From Gonocerus acuteangulatus (Eukaryota; Arthropoda; Insecta; Hemiptera; Coreidae), in assembly GCA_946811695.1 (NCBI GenBank), contig OX328124.1:84615293-84679292 (forward strand): a stretch of 64,000 nt of DNA, read 5' to 3'. Positions within the stretch are counted from its first letter, which is position 1, and the number at the start of each line of letters is the position of its first letter. The notes beneath the pieces are model-generated. The model worked only from the letters and a program-made list of their open reading frames with translations. It was not told the DNA's origin and searched no databases. This document shows, piece by piece, positions 1 through 10,681 of this stretch. The position numbers and the translations under genes were made by a program.

Positions 1-46
1 ATATATATATATATATATATATATAAATATATATATAAATAATGTT
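1..46. repeat. (AT)n microsatellite at window edge
   Basis: Uninterrupted AT alternation with a few extra A's. It starts at the first base, so it probably extends out of the window to the left. Confidence 0.95.
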
Positions 47-1192
47 TTTTCGTACCGAAGCGATTCATATATTAATTAATATAATTATTATTAATCTAAT
101 TGACAAATTAGTCTATATGCATTGTTTATGTTTAATTTTAATAAATGTTTGCAGAAAATTCGTGTAATGTTAGTAAATTCGTGAGTTGACAGTACGATTC
201 AGTAAAATATGAATTTGAAATCCTTAATTTAAGACATACCATAAAATATAGTAATACTACAATGAACTCACAATTTTAATTCAATTGACGACTGATTTAT
301 TATATTCCGTGGAAATTCTGACGGATGTATATTTTTAATTGAATTTTATTTTTATATTATAATTTTAGCCACATTTTATTAACTATTATTTAATATGTAT
401 TCCATTTTCTGTTTGTAAATTATTGTTTAATTTTTTTCCTCGGTGCATTGACTATTGCTTAATTATTGTTTATAATTGCTGTTAGGGTGATTAACATCGT
501 TGTGGAGCTCTTTAGGGTAATCAATAAATATATTTATATAATTGAGTAATTATAGATTGAAAAAAAGGTGGACCTAGCCCATTTCTATAAGCATTTACCC
601 ATCCGGTGCCTCATATGTGAACAGATTTAGCGATTGCAAGAACGGAATATTTAAGCGACATTAATATGTGCAATTATTAAATTTAATTAACAAGTGTATT
701 TATGGTATCATAGTGTTTTAATTTAAATGCACGATCAAATACTCATAAAATTTAATTAGTCTTAGTAAAGTAAATCATCAGTAAACATCTAAAAGTTTTT
801 GTATTAACTACAGTATTAATAAAATGTATATTAATTTATAATGCGTCATGTCTTTAGTGATGAGCATTATTTTGTTTATCATGTCAGGGTGCTGTTATTG
901 ATCACAAAGTTAATGATTGTCTAGCTGGTCAAAGGCATTAATTGAAATACATAACATAAATTAATAAAATGATTGTTGTAGACCGTAAGTGTATAATTAT
1001 TATTGAGAAATATGTGTAGTCAAATTCATTATTTGCTTATTCTGAATTTTATTAAATTTTTTTATGAATGTTTTTATTTTTTTAAATAAGAACATTATCC
1101 TTATATTATGATGGTTATCTCTAAGTAGAGCGTCTGTGAATATATGTTGATCTAATAAATAAATTCCTGAAAAACTTATTTATAAATGAAAT
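47..1192. other. AT-rich sequence, nothing recognised
   Basis: Very AT-rich, with stops in all frames. I see no repeat family shared with the rest of the window and no RNA gene. Confidence 0.6.
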
Positions 1193-1639
1193 GTGCTAAC
1201 CCGTATAATAATGCCGTTAAAGAGCTTTAAGCTTGTTTACAAATCTGTAGGTGATTTATTTTTTCCGACAACCTTCAGGAATGCAGACAGAGGTTTATTT
1301 TTTAAATTTCACCAGCTAATTAAATGCTCCAGTAAGACGCTGAAATTGGCACAAGAAGAAAGATTGAAAATTGTTGTGTAGTTCCCGAAAGCCATTGGAG
1401 ATGCCCTTGCTAACGAAGAGAGAGCTGGCTTAGGTTTTTACCTCGCCGAAGGGCAGACCCAGAACTATAAAGCCTTTTACAGTGCAGTCCAGATCCCTGG
1501 GACATCTGTAACCACACATGAATTATTCCACAATCCACGCCCTCTGTCCAGAAAAAAAAGTAGCCCAATTCTTCCCAAGGAATTATTTCAGAGGGAAGAC
1601 TGCCACTACGGGAAGTTCAAGAAAGGAATTTTACTGTAA
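1193..1639 (+). pseudogene. Unrecognised coding-like frame with one internal stop
   Basis: One reading frame stays open for about 148 codons, broken only by a TAG at 1379-1381. It runs from an ATG-less start at 1193 to TAA at 1637-1639. The second half (85 codons) has ordinary amino-acid composition (blocks such as GDALANEERAGLGFYLAEG) and is clearly less AT-rich than its surroundings, as expected of once-coding DNA. I do not recognise the protein, and no signal peptide, membrane segment or catalytic motif stands out. The Cys/His-containing tail (EDCHYGKFKK), just upstream of a gag-like stretch at 1696-1935, makes an LTR-retrotransposon gag relic one option. A decayed host exon is another. 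No intron signals or neighbouring exons were found. Confidence 0.4.
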
Positions 1640-1695
1640 AATAATACGAATTTGGGTAATTATTAATCGTTGAGCCAATTCAACTTCTACCACGA

Positions 1696-1935
1696 GTTTA
1701 AATGGTTTTATCGTCGACCGAAATTCCTCGCCTCAGCCCTTATCAGCTAGAAGAAATGTTAGAGCCAACGGCCATAACTCGTTGAATACACCTGTACCTG
1801 ATGAATCACCGAAGTTAACGTTGGAGGGGTGACCACCAGGGAAAACCACATGCTATTGGCATTATAAAAGTTTGGCAACCTATAGATAGCCCGGTGCTAG
1901 TAGCATCGCTGTAGGTAAGCCGTACAAAAATAAAT
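1696..1935 (+). pseudogene. Possible LTR-retrotransposon gag/zinc-finger relic
   Basis: One plus-strand frame reads a Ser/Arg/Asn-rich linker (SSPQPLSARRNVRANG) followed, after a stop, by TCYWHYKSLATYR, another stop, and a short tail. The order 'polar linker, then Cys-x-x-His with aromatic residues, then Arg and Pro' resembles the end of Ty3/gypsy-type Gag in invertebrates (CWYHRRFG...C..PC pattern), but the later cysteines are missing. The frame has two stops. This is a weak family suggestion from motif shape only. It lies directly downstream of the coding-like frame at 1193-1639 and could be the same decayed element. Confidence 0.3.
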
Positions 1936-2040
1936 GAAAAAGTGTCAGATCCAATGAGAATAAAATCAAAGTTACTTATAATCACTAATAAATGCATCAT
2001 CCAAGATACATACAATTCTGCTTCTTTTGTATCTTTCATA

Positions 2041-4060
2041 CCCTGAAAATAAAGCTTATTTATTGTGGATTGAATAATTAAAAGTCAAGACTGTAGAAAT
2101 ATTTGGAACCTATTGTTGCTTGCATTAGGGATAGCAAAAATGACAAGTGATGTACAGACAACTTTAGTATACGAATATATCTCTATATCCCACCCCTACA
2201 TTCCAGAAGAAAATAACAGCTCATGCTTAACTTAGAGAAGAGAATTCATACATCGAATCAAGTAAGGTACGCATTTTTAATTCAACCATTCATCGACCGA
2301 GGGAGTCTCGACTGAGCATGGAGTTATGCCGACATGCCAAAACAAAACTACACTCGAAAGCAGGATCTAAAGGCCTTGAAAACGAGATGTGTACACGAAA
2401 TAAGAAGAGTGCAGTTAGAACGGGTTCACTGATCAGATACCTAGGGGGGTTTTCTGAAATGACTTGCTGGCTCAAGGAAACGAGCGGAGTTCGGGAGAAC
2501 ATAGTCAGAGGATCTGTCTACTTCGTTCTGACGACACTAAAAAATAGGGCCAGATGAACAAAGGGGTTGAAAAGATAAGTACGATTCTCAGATAGATACA
2601 AATGATTAACAAAACACCATTAAGCCGAGCGATATCTCAAGGTCCTTGCGGCAGAAATATACAGATTAGGATCGGCATTCTGCTGCTGAGGCCTCTTCAT
2701 TCTATCACATTCGCCATCGCTGTCTACGGCTAATATCTCCAAGCACAGGTCCAAGAGAGGATTTCACGCCTAACCTTGCCCCATTAAATTAGAAATCTTA
2801 AATCGTCGTTGAGCAAGCATAAATGTGGCAAGTGGGTACTTGAATAGATTATGTTAATACCGAACCCACATTTTGTACTAAATGCGTGACGAAAAAGAAG
2901 CTAGTAGCCCTAATCTCTCCAGTGATCACTCATTCTCTACATCCTAAGGTATAAAGGCATTTCTTTTCAGTTTTTGCATACGAACGACTTTGAACAAGCA
3001 GTCATCAATTATTCAAGAGTCTTATGATCTCAGAAGCTATTATTCTAAAACTGATTTTATCGCGGTTTTTCCCTCTATAGGTAGAAAAATGTTTTTGACA
3101 TCTACCACATGATTAAATCCTTAGGAAATGTTCATTTTTCAGAAACCACGGCTGCCGAATTTCCAGTGGTTCAAATTGGTATTTGTAAAATATACATATA
3201 TAGTGCTCGCATTCTAGCAGCCTCAAGAATAAAAATTTTGTAGAAAATACTTAGCCGTATTTAAACGGTCAAGAACGATAACGATCAAAATCTCCACCGC
3301 AACATGTGCAAAATTTATATTATTTTTAACGAGTGAAGCGGAAAAACACGTTCAAGTCTAAGTCTCCAGCCCTGTAGATAGTACGGGAATTAAATAATTG
3401 AGAAGTGGGAATTAAATAAAATTTAATGTCCAGGATAGATCAGAGGAACTAAAGCACTTTTCGTGTACATTCTTAAATATCTCGAAAACAGTTCATCGTG
3501 GCCATTCGAAAGTTCATTAAACGTCTAAATAAAATCAAGCTTAAGTAATATTTGAGGGATTGATCTTAGCCGGAGAACGTTCCTGTAAACGTTTAGGTTT
3601 TTCTGCGTTTTTATTCTATTTTTATTTTTGTTTTTATTCATTTTATCAGTAAATGAATTTTTCAAAACTACTAAATTAACGTGCATTTGTATTGTTTGAG
3701 GTTTGACAGAAAACTTCCCTTAAGAACGTGTGGAATTGAGTAGGACGAGGATCGAGTCACTTCCGTTTCGAATTAGCTTCTGTTGTTTTTCTTGGGATTG
3801 TAGCCATTTAGGAGTTAGTAATTAAGTTATTCTTGGAGATTACGTAAGACTAGTTCTTTATATTTTTTTGAACACTAAAATTTTGTAATCAATGTATCTA
3901 TCCTACAAAAATGTTAAAATGTTTAAAAATAAATATTAGTAAAAATTATCATTTCAAACTTATCAAATATCACCAGAAATAAGAAAAAAAAGTGCTAAGA
4001 TGATAAAGCTTTTTCGACATTTTTTGTTCATAAACAAGTACATGAATTACTTTACTGACA
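2041..4060. other. No gene recognised
   Basis: Short open frames occur on both strands around 2290-2560 but overlap each other and resemble nothing I know. A moderately GC-richer patch at 2620-2800 has no readable domain. Near 3480-3540 a 'ctcgaaaacagtt' phrase recalls the family B element body (8998-9800) on the other strand, but the match is too short to claim. Confidence 0.5.
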
Positions 4061-4118
4061 ATGGAACATCCCCTAGTGTTTGGAGCCGATTTTTATGAAA
4101 CTTTGTATATTTATTTAA

Positions 4119-4799
4119 CATGCGAAAATAAACGATACCTTTTTTTTTTTTTTTTATATCCGCTCAATCGGACGTTTAAGGGGTGAAACCACCTATTCAA
4201 ACTACACCTCAAATATTCTACATTTTCAACTATCGTAGATAGAAAAATAAAGTTATAAGGAAAAATTGTATTGTATTTTACATACTAAACAAATGAGTAA
4301 ACAAATTGTTCAAAAAAATAATTTCTTTATTAAAAAAAAAAAATTGCGCCTTTTTTTTACTTGATATCAATATTTTTTTATGAAACAAAAGAATAGGAAT
4401 AAGTTGCTGAATTTAACAATATGTTAAGCAATCGAGTTTGATGTAGTTGTATTTTTACAAAAGTAAGATAAATGCGTTGTTCGTCATGTACCACACCACG
4501 CCGCTCATTGCAGTGTGAATTCACCAACATATTCTTTTGTTGTATAAAAAAACGTTGATATCGAGTAAAAAAAAGGGTACAAAGAATGATTTTGTTATAA
4601 ATAAATTGTTATTTAAACAATCTGTTTATATATTTGTTTTGTATATAAAATACAAGCCATTTTTTACTTCTAACATTCTCTTCTATCTACGATAGTTTAA
4701 AGGTTAGAATATTTGGGGTGTAATTTGGAACGGTGGTTTCACCCCTTAAACGGGCGATTGGGCCGATATAAAAAAAATACGTATCTATTATTTTCATGC
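4119..4799. mobile_element. Fold-back element, 0.68 kb, nearly complete palindrome
   Basis: The left arm (4119-4390) and right arm (4533-4799) are imperfect reverse complements with a loop of about 140 bp. Matching blocks include GTTTAAGGGGTGAAACCACC (left) against GGTGGTTTCACCCCTTAAAC (right), CTATCGTAGATAG against CTATCTACGATAG, and ACTTGATATCAA against TTGATATCGAGT. A T-run on the left is mirrored by an A-run on the right. There is no coding capacity, so it is a non-autonomous MITE-like or fold-back element. I could not fix a target-site duplication, so the superfamily is open. Confidence 0.8.
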
Positions 4800-5840
4800 T
4801 TTGTTGATGTTCCCCTGTTAGATTTAGTACTAAGAAAGAAATAAGTAAAAAAATAATGGTATTTCTTTTATTAAGTATTTCTTATTCGTCGAATTTAACA
4901 AAAAAAAAATAGTGCACATTATGCTGGTTATAATGTGATTCTCTGCTATTTTTTTACTTTGAGTCTCTGTTAATTATAGTTACTTACTCTCAACTACTAC
5001 TGATCAATTTGTTCATAAAAACCTTTTGTTCACCTCTAAAAAAGTTGTTATTTAACCAAATATCATGGTGTACATTTTTTCAATCACTTGAGATTATTCT
5101 CCCTTGTAATTATGTATATTTATTTTTTAGCTAAAGAAGGCAGTCAAAGAATGTGTTGCTGCAAAGTAAAATACGCTACGTTCGAAATATACACTTGAAA
5201 ATGTAACGATTTCAGTATGTACTAATCACAACCATTCCTTGACATCTTAAAAACAAATGTTTGTCAATTCGATTTTTATCATTGAAAAGATTGTTTACTT
5301 TTGATGTGTTTGTTTTCAGAGTGAAAATCAGTCAATCGAACGACTGAGTTACCCGCCTTTTTTCGCCTCTAGAAAATCCATTTTTTTTTTTTTTTTTAAG
5401 GCAAACAATCCATGGGTGGGCACCATGTAAACAGATCCCGGATTTTTCTGCGCACAGAAAGGCGTAATCCCTTTAGAGCCTATAGTTCCGACCAGCTAGG
5501 TAAGATTCCTTTGTTGGGGGAGGCGCAGGCTCTGCACCCCGTGCCAGAAATTAGATACACTTTTAATGGGTTTCCAGACACCCCACTGTTGGGCTAACAC
5601 CGCAAAAAGCTGTGACCGCCCTAAGGCATCATTGTACGGGACCGTTTACCCAGGTGCCATGACGCAATTGAATCTACGGAGGAAACGGCTGAACTACAGG
5701 AAACACACTGCGATAGGGATCGAAAGGGCACCCTTTCACAATATCATGAACAAATGTTCGGTGAAAAAAAAGTTAACTAATTTCTTATTTTCAACATTTT
5801 TGTTCCTTTGTCCTTCGATTCAATCTGGAAAATAATAAAA
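4800..5840. other. No gene recognised
   Basis: 4800-5380 is AT-rich without features. 5382-5397 is a T-run. 5412-5835 is a GC-richer patch with overlapping short frames; none matches a family I know, and the longest has no domain I can read. Confidence 0.5.
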
Positions 5841-6599
5841 GTCCGTCACGCAGAAGCTCAATAACTAAGCACTTTCCTCAGAATTTGGGTAGTGTAGACA
5901 GCTTTCCAGAACAATTTGCTTAAAATATCCAACATAAACAAAATAAAAACATGAATAGTTCTCTTTTAATTTTGTAATGAGTAACTGTTCAATTATTAAT
6001 TTTGTAATTAATTTGCTTCTGGAGTTATGTTTACATATGGTAACTACTACACTACTTAATAAATACAAAACACTTCATATTTTCGTCTTTTGATCTGACG
6101 CAGGAACAGGATACAGTCCCTCTAGTTGTAGAGAGCGCTCCTGCGGCGGCCTTGCGAACCTAATTCTATTGAAATATATTACAAAGTAAACTCCTCCTTT
6201 TCGATTGACCGATTTAGCTCATTTTTACAACACTTCTTTCCCATGAGTTACCCACGACGTATAACCGCGTTTCGTTACAATACAGCAGAAATTACGACCG
6301 GTATGAGTATATCAGTAATTTAAGTCCAGAGTAAACCCCCCTCCTAATGAACCGATTTAGTTTATTTTTTCAACACATTTTCACCTGCATATTACCACTA
6401 CGAATACCGAGTTTCGTCGAAATATAACAAAAATCACGGCTGGCATGGTCAAATTAGTGTTTTGGGTTCGGGGTAAACCCCCCTTCCGGTGGACCGATTT
6501 TGGTGGTTAACGAACTCGTTCAATCGTTTGCTAATTGAATGCTATATACCAAGTTTCGTGACGAAAAAACAAAAACTCTGGCCGCTATCGTGTTAACAG

Positions 6600-6630
<31 letters not shown>

Positions 6631-6631
6631 A

Positions 6632-6691
<60 letters not shown>

Positions 6692-6812
6692 TTTAACGGG
6701 GGTCATTTTCGGTGTCTACTAGGTAGGATCGATAAATATTTGAAGAAATTTTTCAAAAATTCCGTTATGAGTGCAACCTCAATAGCTACTTTCCTTCGGA
6801 GGAAAGTGCTAA
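5841..6812 (+). mobile_element. Helitron-like non-autonomous element, family A, copy 1 (HINE/DINE-1-like)
   Basis: The 5' end reads TCCGTCACGCAGAAGCTC, then the subterminal repeat AGCACTTTCCTC (5868-5879). The 3' end carries its exact inverted complement GAGGAAAGTGCT (6799-6810), within a 20-nt hairpin ACTTTCCTTCGGAGGAAAGT (6788-6807) immediately before GCTAA. The middle holds about three ~145-bp direct units and a (CA)n(TA)n tract. Subterminal inverted repeats, a microsatellite core and a 3' stem-loop, with no target duplication and no protein, is the architecture described for Helentron-associated elements such as DINE-1. A nearly complete second copy (21955-23208) and partial copies (19840-20480, 48267-48315, 61887-62523) confirm the ends. 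The superfamily assignment is inference from structure. Confidence 0.78.
6599..6688. repeat. (CA)n then (TA)n microsatellite
   Basis: Compound dinucleotide tract forming the core of the family A element. It directly follows the element phrase GTGTTAACAGACACA. Confidence 0.95.
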
Positions 6813-6855
6813 TATTATTTTTTTTTAAATTAATTATGTCTAACAATCGCAGATC

Positions 6856-7038
6856 TTAACCCTCTAATGCCTATGACTATTCTATTTATTTTTCTAATTT
6901 TTTTTTTTTTTTTTTTTTTTGCTTAAATGGGTTAATATGAAGTCAATTGAAGTAACTTTTAAGAAATTTTTGTTAAAAAACTGTCAATTTCTAAAATAAC
7001 ATGTGGTCCCCTAGAGGGGACCTTGGGCACTGGGTTTA
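6856..7038. mobile_element. Short piggyBac-like MITE (degenerate)
   Basis: Starts at TTAA (6856-6859) followed by CCCTCTAATGCC and ends with CTTGGGCACTGGGTTTA. The inner part GGTCCCCTAGAGGGGACC (7008-7025) also occurs in the related element at 12651-13045. TTAA plus a CCCT terminus is the piggyBac hallmark; the right TTAA is degenerate. Contains a T-run and no coding sequence. Confidence 0.5.
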
Positions 7039-7412
7039 CAATTATCAATACCTGTTGTCTTTTAAAAATTCACTACATTTCATGAACAAATCTTTATTCA
7101 TTGCAAGTAAATAATAAAAAATTCCGACTCGCAGGAACTGCAGCATCTTAGCGCGGTTCCGTTCAAGTCCCTACTGCCATTTGATAAGCTAAGAAAAGAA
7201 ATAAACTTATTTTTTTTTTATATATCTCGTGAAAATTGTCAAAATCCTCTCGAACATCTCGAATAAAAGTGATATTAAGGCGTCAGGGACACCGACAGTA
7301 GCTAACTTTTACACAGAAGCGGAAATTACAGAATCTGGCTCTCATTCTAAAGCAAAGCTCTATAAATCAATACAAAATATGCCTAATAAAGCCTTTCTAG
7401 AGGATACAGAAG

Positions 7413-7663
7413 CATGGGCGTATATGAGGGGGGGGCTGAGGGGGCTGCAGCCCCTCCCGAAATTTTGAATTGATGATAAAAACCTCTCGTAAAACCCTTA
7501 AAAATAAATTAAATAAGATCACTTAGTTCATAAAACATATTTTATTTTACGTGTAATAGCGTTTTAGTTGCCTAAAACTATTCCAAGCTCTAAATATTTA
7601 GTATTCCATACCCTGGAAATGGTCTCAGCCCCCCCCCCGAAATTGTTTTTATATACGCCCATG
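7413..7663 (+). mobile_element. hAT-type MITE with perfect 8-bp target duplication
   Basis: A 251-bp element with terminal inverted repeats CATGGGCGTATAT / ATATACGCCCATG. It is flanked on both sides by TACAGAAG (7405-7412 and 7664-7671), a perfect 8-bp target-site duplication typical of hAT elements. The interior has an unusual CTGAGGGGGCTGCAGCCCC palindrome near the left end and runs of G or C. Other copies are at 53214-53475, 27640-27859 (inverted, truncated) and 63115-63240 (inverted fragment). It interrupts a short frame of the host element. Confidence 0.9.
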
Positions 7664-8783
7664 TACAGAAGGATCAAGAAGAAGTACACAAGATTGAGTA
7701 GAATACCCTGCCTAATATAGCCTATATAGAATAATATGCCGAATAAAACCTATCTAGTAAATACACAAGGACAAATAAAAGTCTTGACGAATAACAAGTC
7801 AAGAAAAAAAACTTAATTTAACAAAATAAAACAAAGTTTAGTTGCCCAACTACAATAGAATAATATACCTAATTAAGTCTATGGAGTAGTCACAAATGGA
7901 CCAAAAACAAGTCTTGTGGAATATTGTTTTTTTTCTAATTAAATACTTTTTATCAATATTTAGTATATAACCTTTGTTGAAAACTATTGATTGCTAATTG
8001 ATGAATCGGTTTACAACTAAGTAGTCTTTATGAATATTTAGTATATAACCTTATGTTTGGATCTGAGGTTTTGGGGTGCTCTCCGCCTAGGCTATGTATT
8101 TGTGTCGGCAGATACCTGGGGTATATTTACAGCTCTTGAGGTTTAACTCTTAGCAGGTAAATTTCCTGCGGCCCCCTTGTTTCTACGGGCATTGAACCGC
8201 CATATTCGCTCGTAGTACCTAACCGTTGTGAAGTTTATTTTTTGGATTTAGGACTTAATATACATATGTAGACTAAATCATAGCAAGAAGTAATCCTCCG
8301 TCGTCGGTTCTTAACTATGTAGACTCGCTAATGTTATCCAATCTTAGATACATCTTATTTAAAATCCACAGTAAAAACACGACATTTCATCAGAATCCCC
8401 TGCTGAATAAAACTTATATAGAATAATAAAAAAATAAAGCCTATCTAGTGGATAAAAATAGAGGAAAAAAGCCGTTCGTGGTGGTAGAAAATCTTAAAAG
8501 TACTTCGCTCAGAAATCTCCGAAATATTGTCACTAATTTTACTTATCCTATTTTATAGCCAAATAGATTTATATTCTATAATCAATAAGAAAAACCTACC
8601 AACAATAAAAAACTATGGGTAACAGATGAAAATAGGGAATACCAAGAATAATTCTAAAGAACGAAACCAACACCAGTACTGTAATCTAGATATTCATACT
8701 GCATTTTCGAATTATAACAAACAAAATATTGATTTTAATTATACGTATCCTGTTTTATTGACAAATACATTTGACTACTATAA

Positions 8784-8927
8784 GCAATTAAAAACACTAG
8801 GGAATATGCCAAAGAACTCGGAGTAGGAGCCCCGACAGTTTCAAGACATTTGAAGGAAATCGCCAAATCCAAAACGGTACAGCCTGATATATTTTTAACA
8901 ATGAATTGTTTTTCTTATTTTAATTAA
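8784..8927 (+). pseudogene. Relic of a helix-turn-helix DNA-binding domain (transposase-like)
   Basis: A 47-codon frame bounded by stops (TAA 8781-8783 and TAA 8925-8927) reads ...REYAKELGVGAPTVSRHLKEI... The pattern 'x-AKELGV-x-x-x-TVSRHLKEI' is a classic helix-turn-helix, as in the N-terminal domains of Tc1/mariner or pogo transposases and bacterial-type regulators. Nothing downstream continues the protein, and there is no start codon or intact gene. It lies inside Helitron-like family B copy 1, so it may be a captured transposase fragment. The DNA 5' of it (8731-8800) resembles DNA 3' of it (8907-8980), suggesting it sits between two copies of a duplicated module. Chance similarity is possible for so short a frame. 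Confidence 0.4.
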
Positions 8928-9800
8928 TCTGTTTTATTGTCAAATACATTATCCAACTTTAAGCAATTAAAAAATAACAAGGAATAAAAACAAACAAAAA
9001 GAACCGTTCGAATAAACGAAATCAATTACTTCAAAGTTTAAGCACTTATTTCTCCGATTGACATAGCCTAATCAAAAATTGTTTCAGAATCTTTTTTGTA
9101 GAACATTTAGTAACCCTCCGTTTACCAATATTCCTAACCGTCTTCGAGATATTAGGGAATGTATATGAAGTTCCCCAAACATTTCATGTCTGTTAATAAA
9201 ATATTTTATTCTAATCCTTCCTTAGCTCCAAACGTTACCAAAATTTTAACATGTTAGTGTTGATGAAATTCAAACAGGCAGAAAATGTTTCAACTGAATC
9301 CCATAATTTTAAGTATCAAAATCAAAGACAAAAAGAACAGTTCGAATAAGCGAAATCAATTACTTTAATGTTTTAAGCACTTATTTCTCCGATTGACATC
9401 GCCTAATCAAAACTTTTATTAGAACCTTTATTGTAGAGCATTTAGTAAGCTTTCTAATGGTATTCTTCCGTTTCCCAAATTCTCAACATTTTTCGAGATA
9501 TTAAGGAAAGTATACAAAGTTACCAAAACTTTTTTATGTCTGTTAATAAAATATTTTATTCTAACCCTTCCTCAACTCCAAACGCAACCAAAATTTCAAC
9601 ATATTAGTTTTAATTAATTTAGAACATGCAGTAAATGTTTCAACTGAATCCCATGATTCTAAGTACCCAAACCAAAAACGGCATTCAAAAATTATTTTTT
9701 CAGTTTTCTCGAAAACGGTTAAAGCTATCGCCTTGAAAATGGTTCCATTCGTTTTCCTAGCCCAAGAAGCCTATAAAAAGAGTACTTACAAGCTTATGAA
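8898..9800 (+). repeat. Duplicated module inside family B element
   Basis: About 330 bp starting with a 'gttcgaataarcgaaatcaa' phrase occurs at ~9004 and again at ~9332, and a third time in copy 2 at ~11141. Each contains 'acttatttctccgattgaca' and ends near a 'ttcaacatattag' phrase. Confidence 0.75.
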
Positions 9801-9977
9801 CTCAAAAACTTAAGCGTTACGATTTTTTTTGCGCGAATTTCGCCCCAAACGCCATCTTCCAGTGGGCGGATTTTGCTGGTTAACGAACTTGACCTTTCAA
9901 ATTGGACGAAAGATTTTTGTACCAAATTTCATCAAAATCGGACCATCAGGGAAGCCAGAAATGAGCGAACAGACAAA

Positions 9978-9980
<3 letters not shown>

Positions 9981-10039
<59 letters not shown>
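9981..10039. repeat. (TA)n microsatellite core of family B copy 1
   Basis: Uninterrupted TA alternation between the conserved flanks CAGACAAATA and AAATTTGAACC. Translated frames across it (IYIYIY) are artefacts. Confidence 0.97.
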
Positions 10040-10042
<3 letters not shown>

Positions 10043-10456
10043 TTGAACCACCGTTATTTTCGGTCTCTAGGGGTTCTGAAACGCGAAATTTTCTTGTCGG
10101 CACTTCCGGATTGTTTCATTGTATCAACCTTATAAGCGGGGTTCCTCCCTAACCCCCCCTTCCTATGGGGGAGGGAGGAACCGCGCTAAAAATGCATAAG
10201 TACACGATTAGTTGCCTATGATAAATATTGGTTTTAAAAAAAATTATTTATTCTGTGTAAATCGAAATAACAGTGCGAATAAAGCCCATATTGCAGCACT
10301 CACTCACGAGTCTTGACTGTTTTTTACTAATCTTACAACGTGATTTTCTTGAATACTTTCGGTGCAGCCAGTGTTTAGTATATTTAATTCTTGAAAGAGG
10401 TCTATATTACTAAAAAAAGTCCGACTCGCAGGAACTGCGTCATCTTAGCGAGGTTC

Positions 10457-10462
<6 letters not shown>

Positions 10463-10518
<56 letters not shown>

Positions 10519-10681
10519 GGCTCATCTACATCTAGGTCATTAGCGCCGACATCTAGGGTTTAGCGAGGAATTTTACCAGCGAGCCGTGGGATGATAAAAT
10601 TCCTGCCGGAGGTTGGGAATCGAACCCACCATCTCCCGCTTATGAATCCAAGGCGCTAGCCATTAGACCACGGGAGACCCC
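10463..10681 (-). mobile_element. tRNA-derived SINE with 54-nt poly(A) tail
   Basis: On the minus strand a tRNA-like head has an A box TGGTCTAATGG (10660-10670) and a perfect B box GGTTCGATTCC (10616-10626) at RNA polymerase III spacing. The possible anticodon loop TTCATAA would be tRNA-Met-like, but the anticodon stem is poor, so this is not a functional tRNA. A ~100-nt body follows, ending in A54 (T-run 10463-10516). Imperfect direct repeats GGTTCCAGTTC (10452-10462) and GGTTCTTGTTC (10682-10692) are a likely target duplication. The element needs a LINE reverse transcriptase supplied from elsewhere. Confidence 0.87.

Larger units (their letters stand above)
7123..10192 (+). mobile_element. 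Helitron-like element, family B, copy 1 (about 3.07 kb)
   Basis: The 5' end TCCGACTCGCAGGAACTGC is close to the family A end. The subterminal repeat TTAGCGCGGTTCC (7148-7160) has a perfect inverted partner GGAACCGCGCTAA (10177-10189). A 10-bp stem GGTTCCTCCC / GGGAGGAACC (10140-10149 / 10173-10182) forms the 3' hairpin. The body contains a nested hAT MITE (7413-7663), a small helix-turn-helix relic (8784-8927), a duplicated ~330-bp module (8998-9640) and a (TA)n core at 9981-10039. From 8898 on it is homologous to copy 2 (11034-12024). It is possible that two copies are joined here rather than one long element. Confidence 0.7.

Noticed and set aside
9829..10152. 107-codon plus-strand frame
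   Set aside because: The centre is translated (TA)n (IYIYIY) and the flanks are family B element DNA. The similar frames at 11631-11916, 17712-17985, 30321-30621 and 41242-41460 are the same kind of artefact.
10590..10680. Possible tRNA gene on the minus strand
   Set aside because: A and B boxes fit, but the anticodon stem does not pair, the acceptor ends do not match, and a body with a poly(A) tail follows: it is a SINE.
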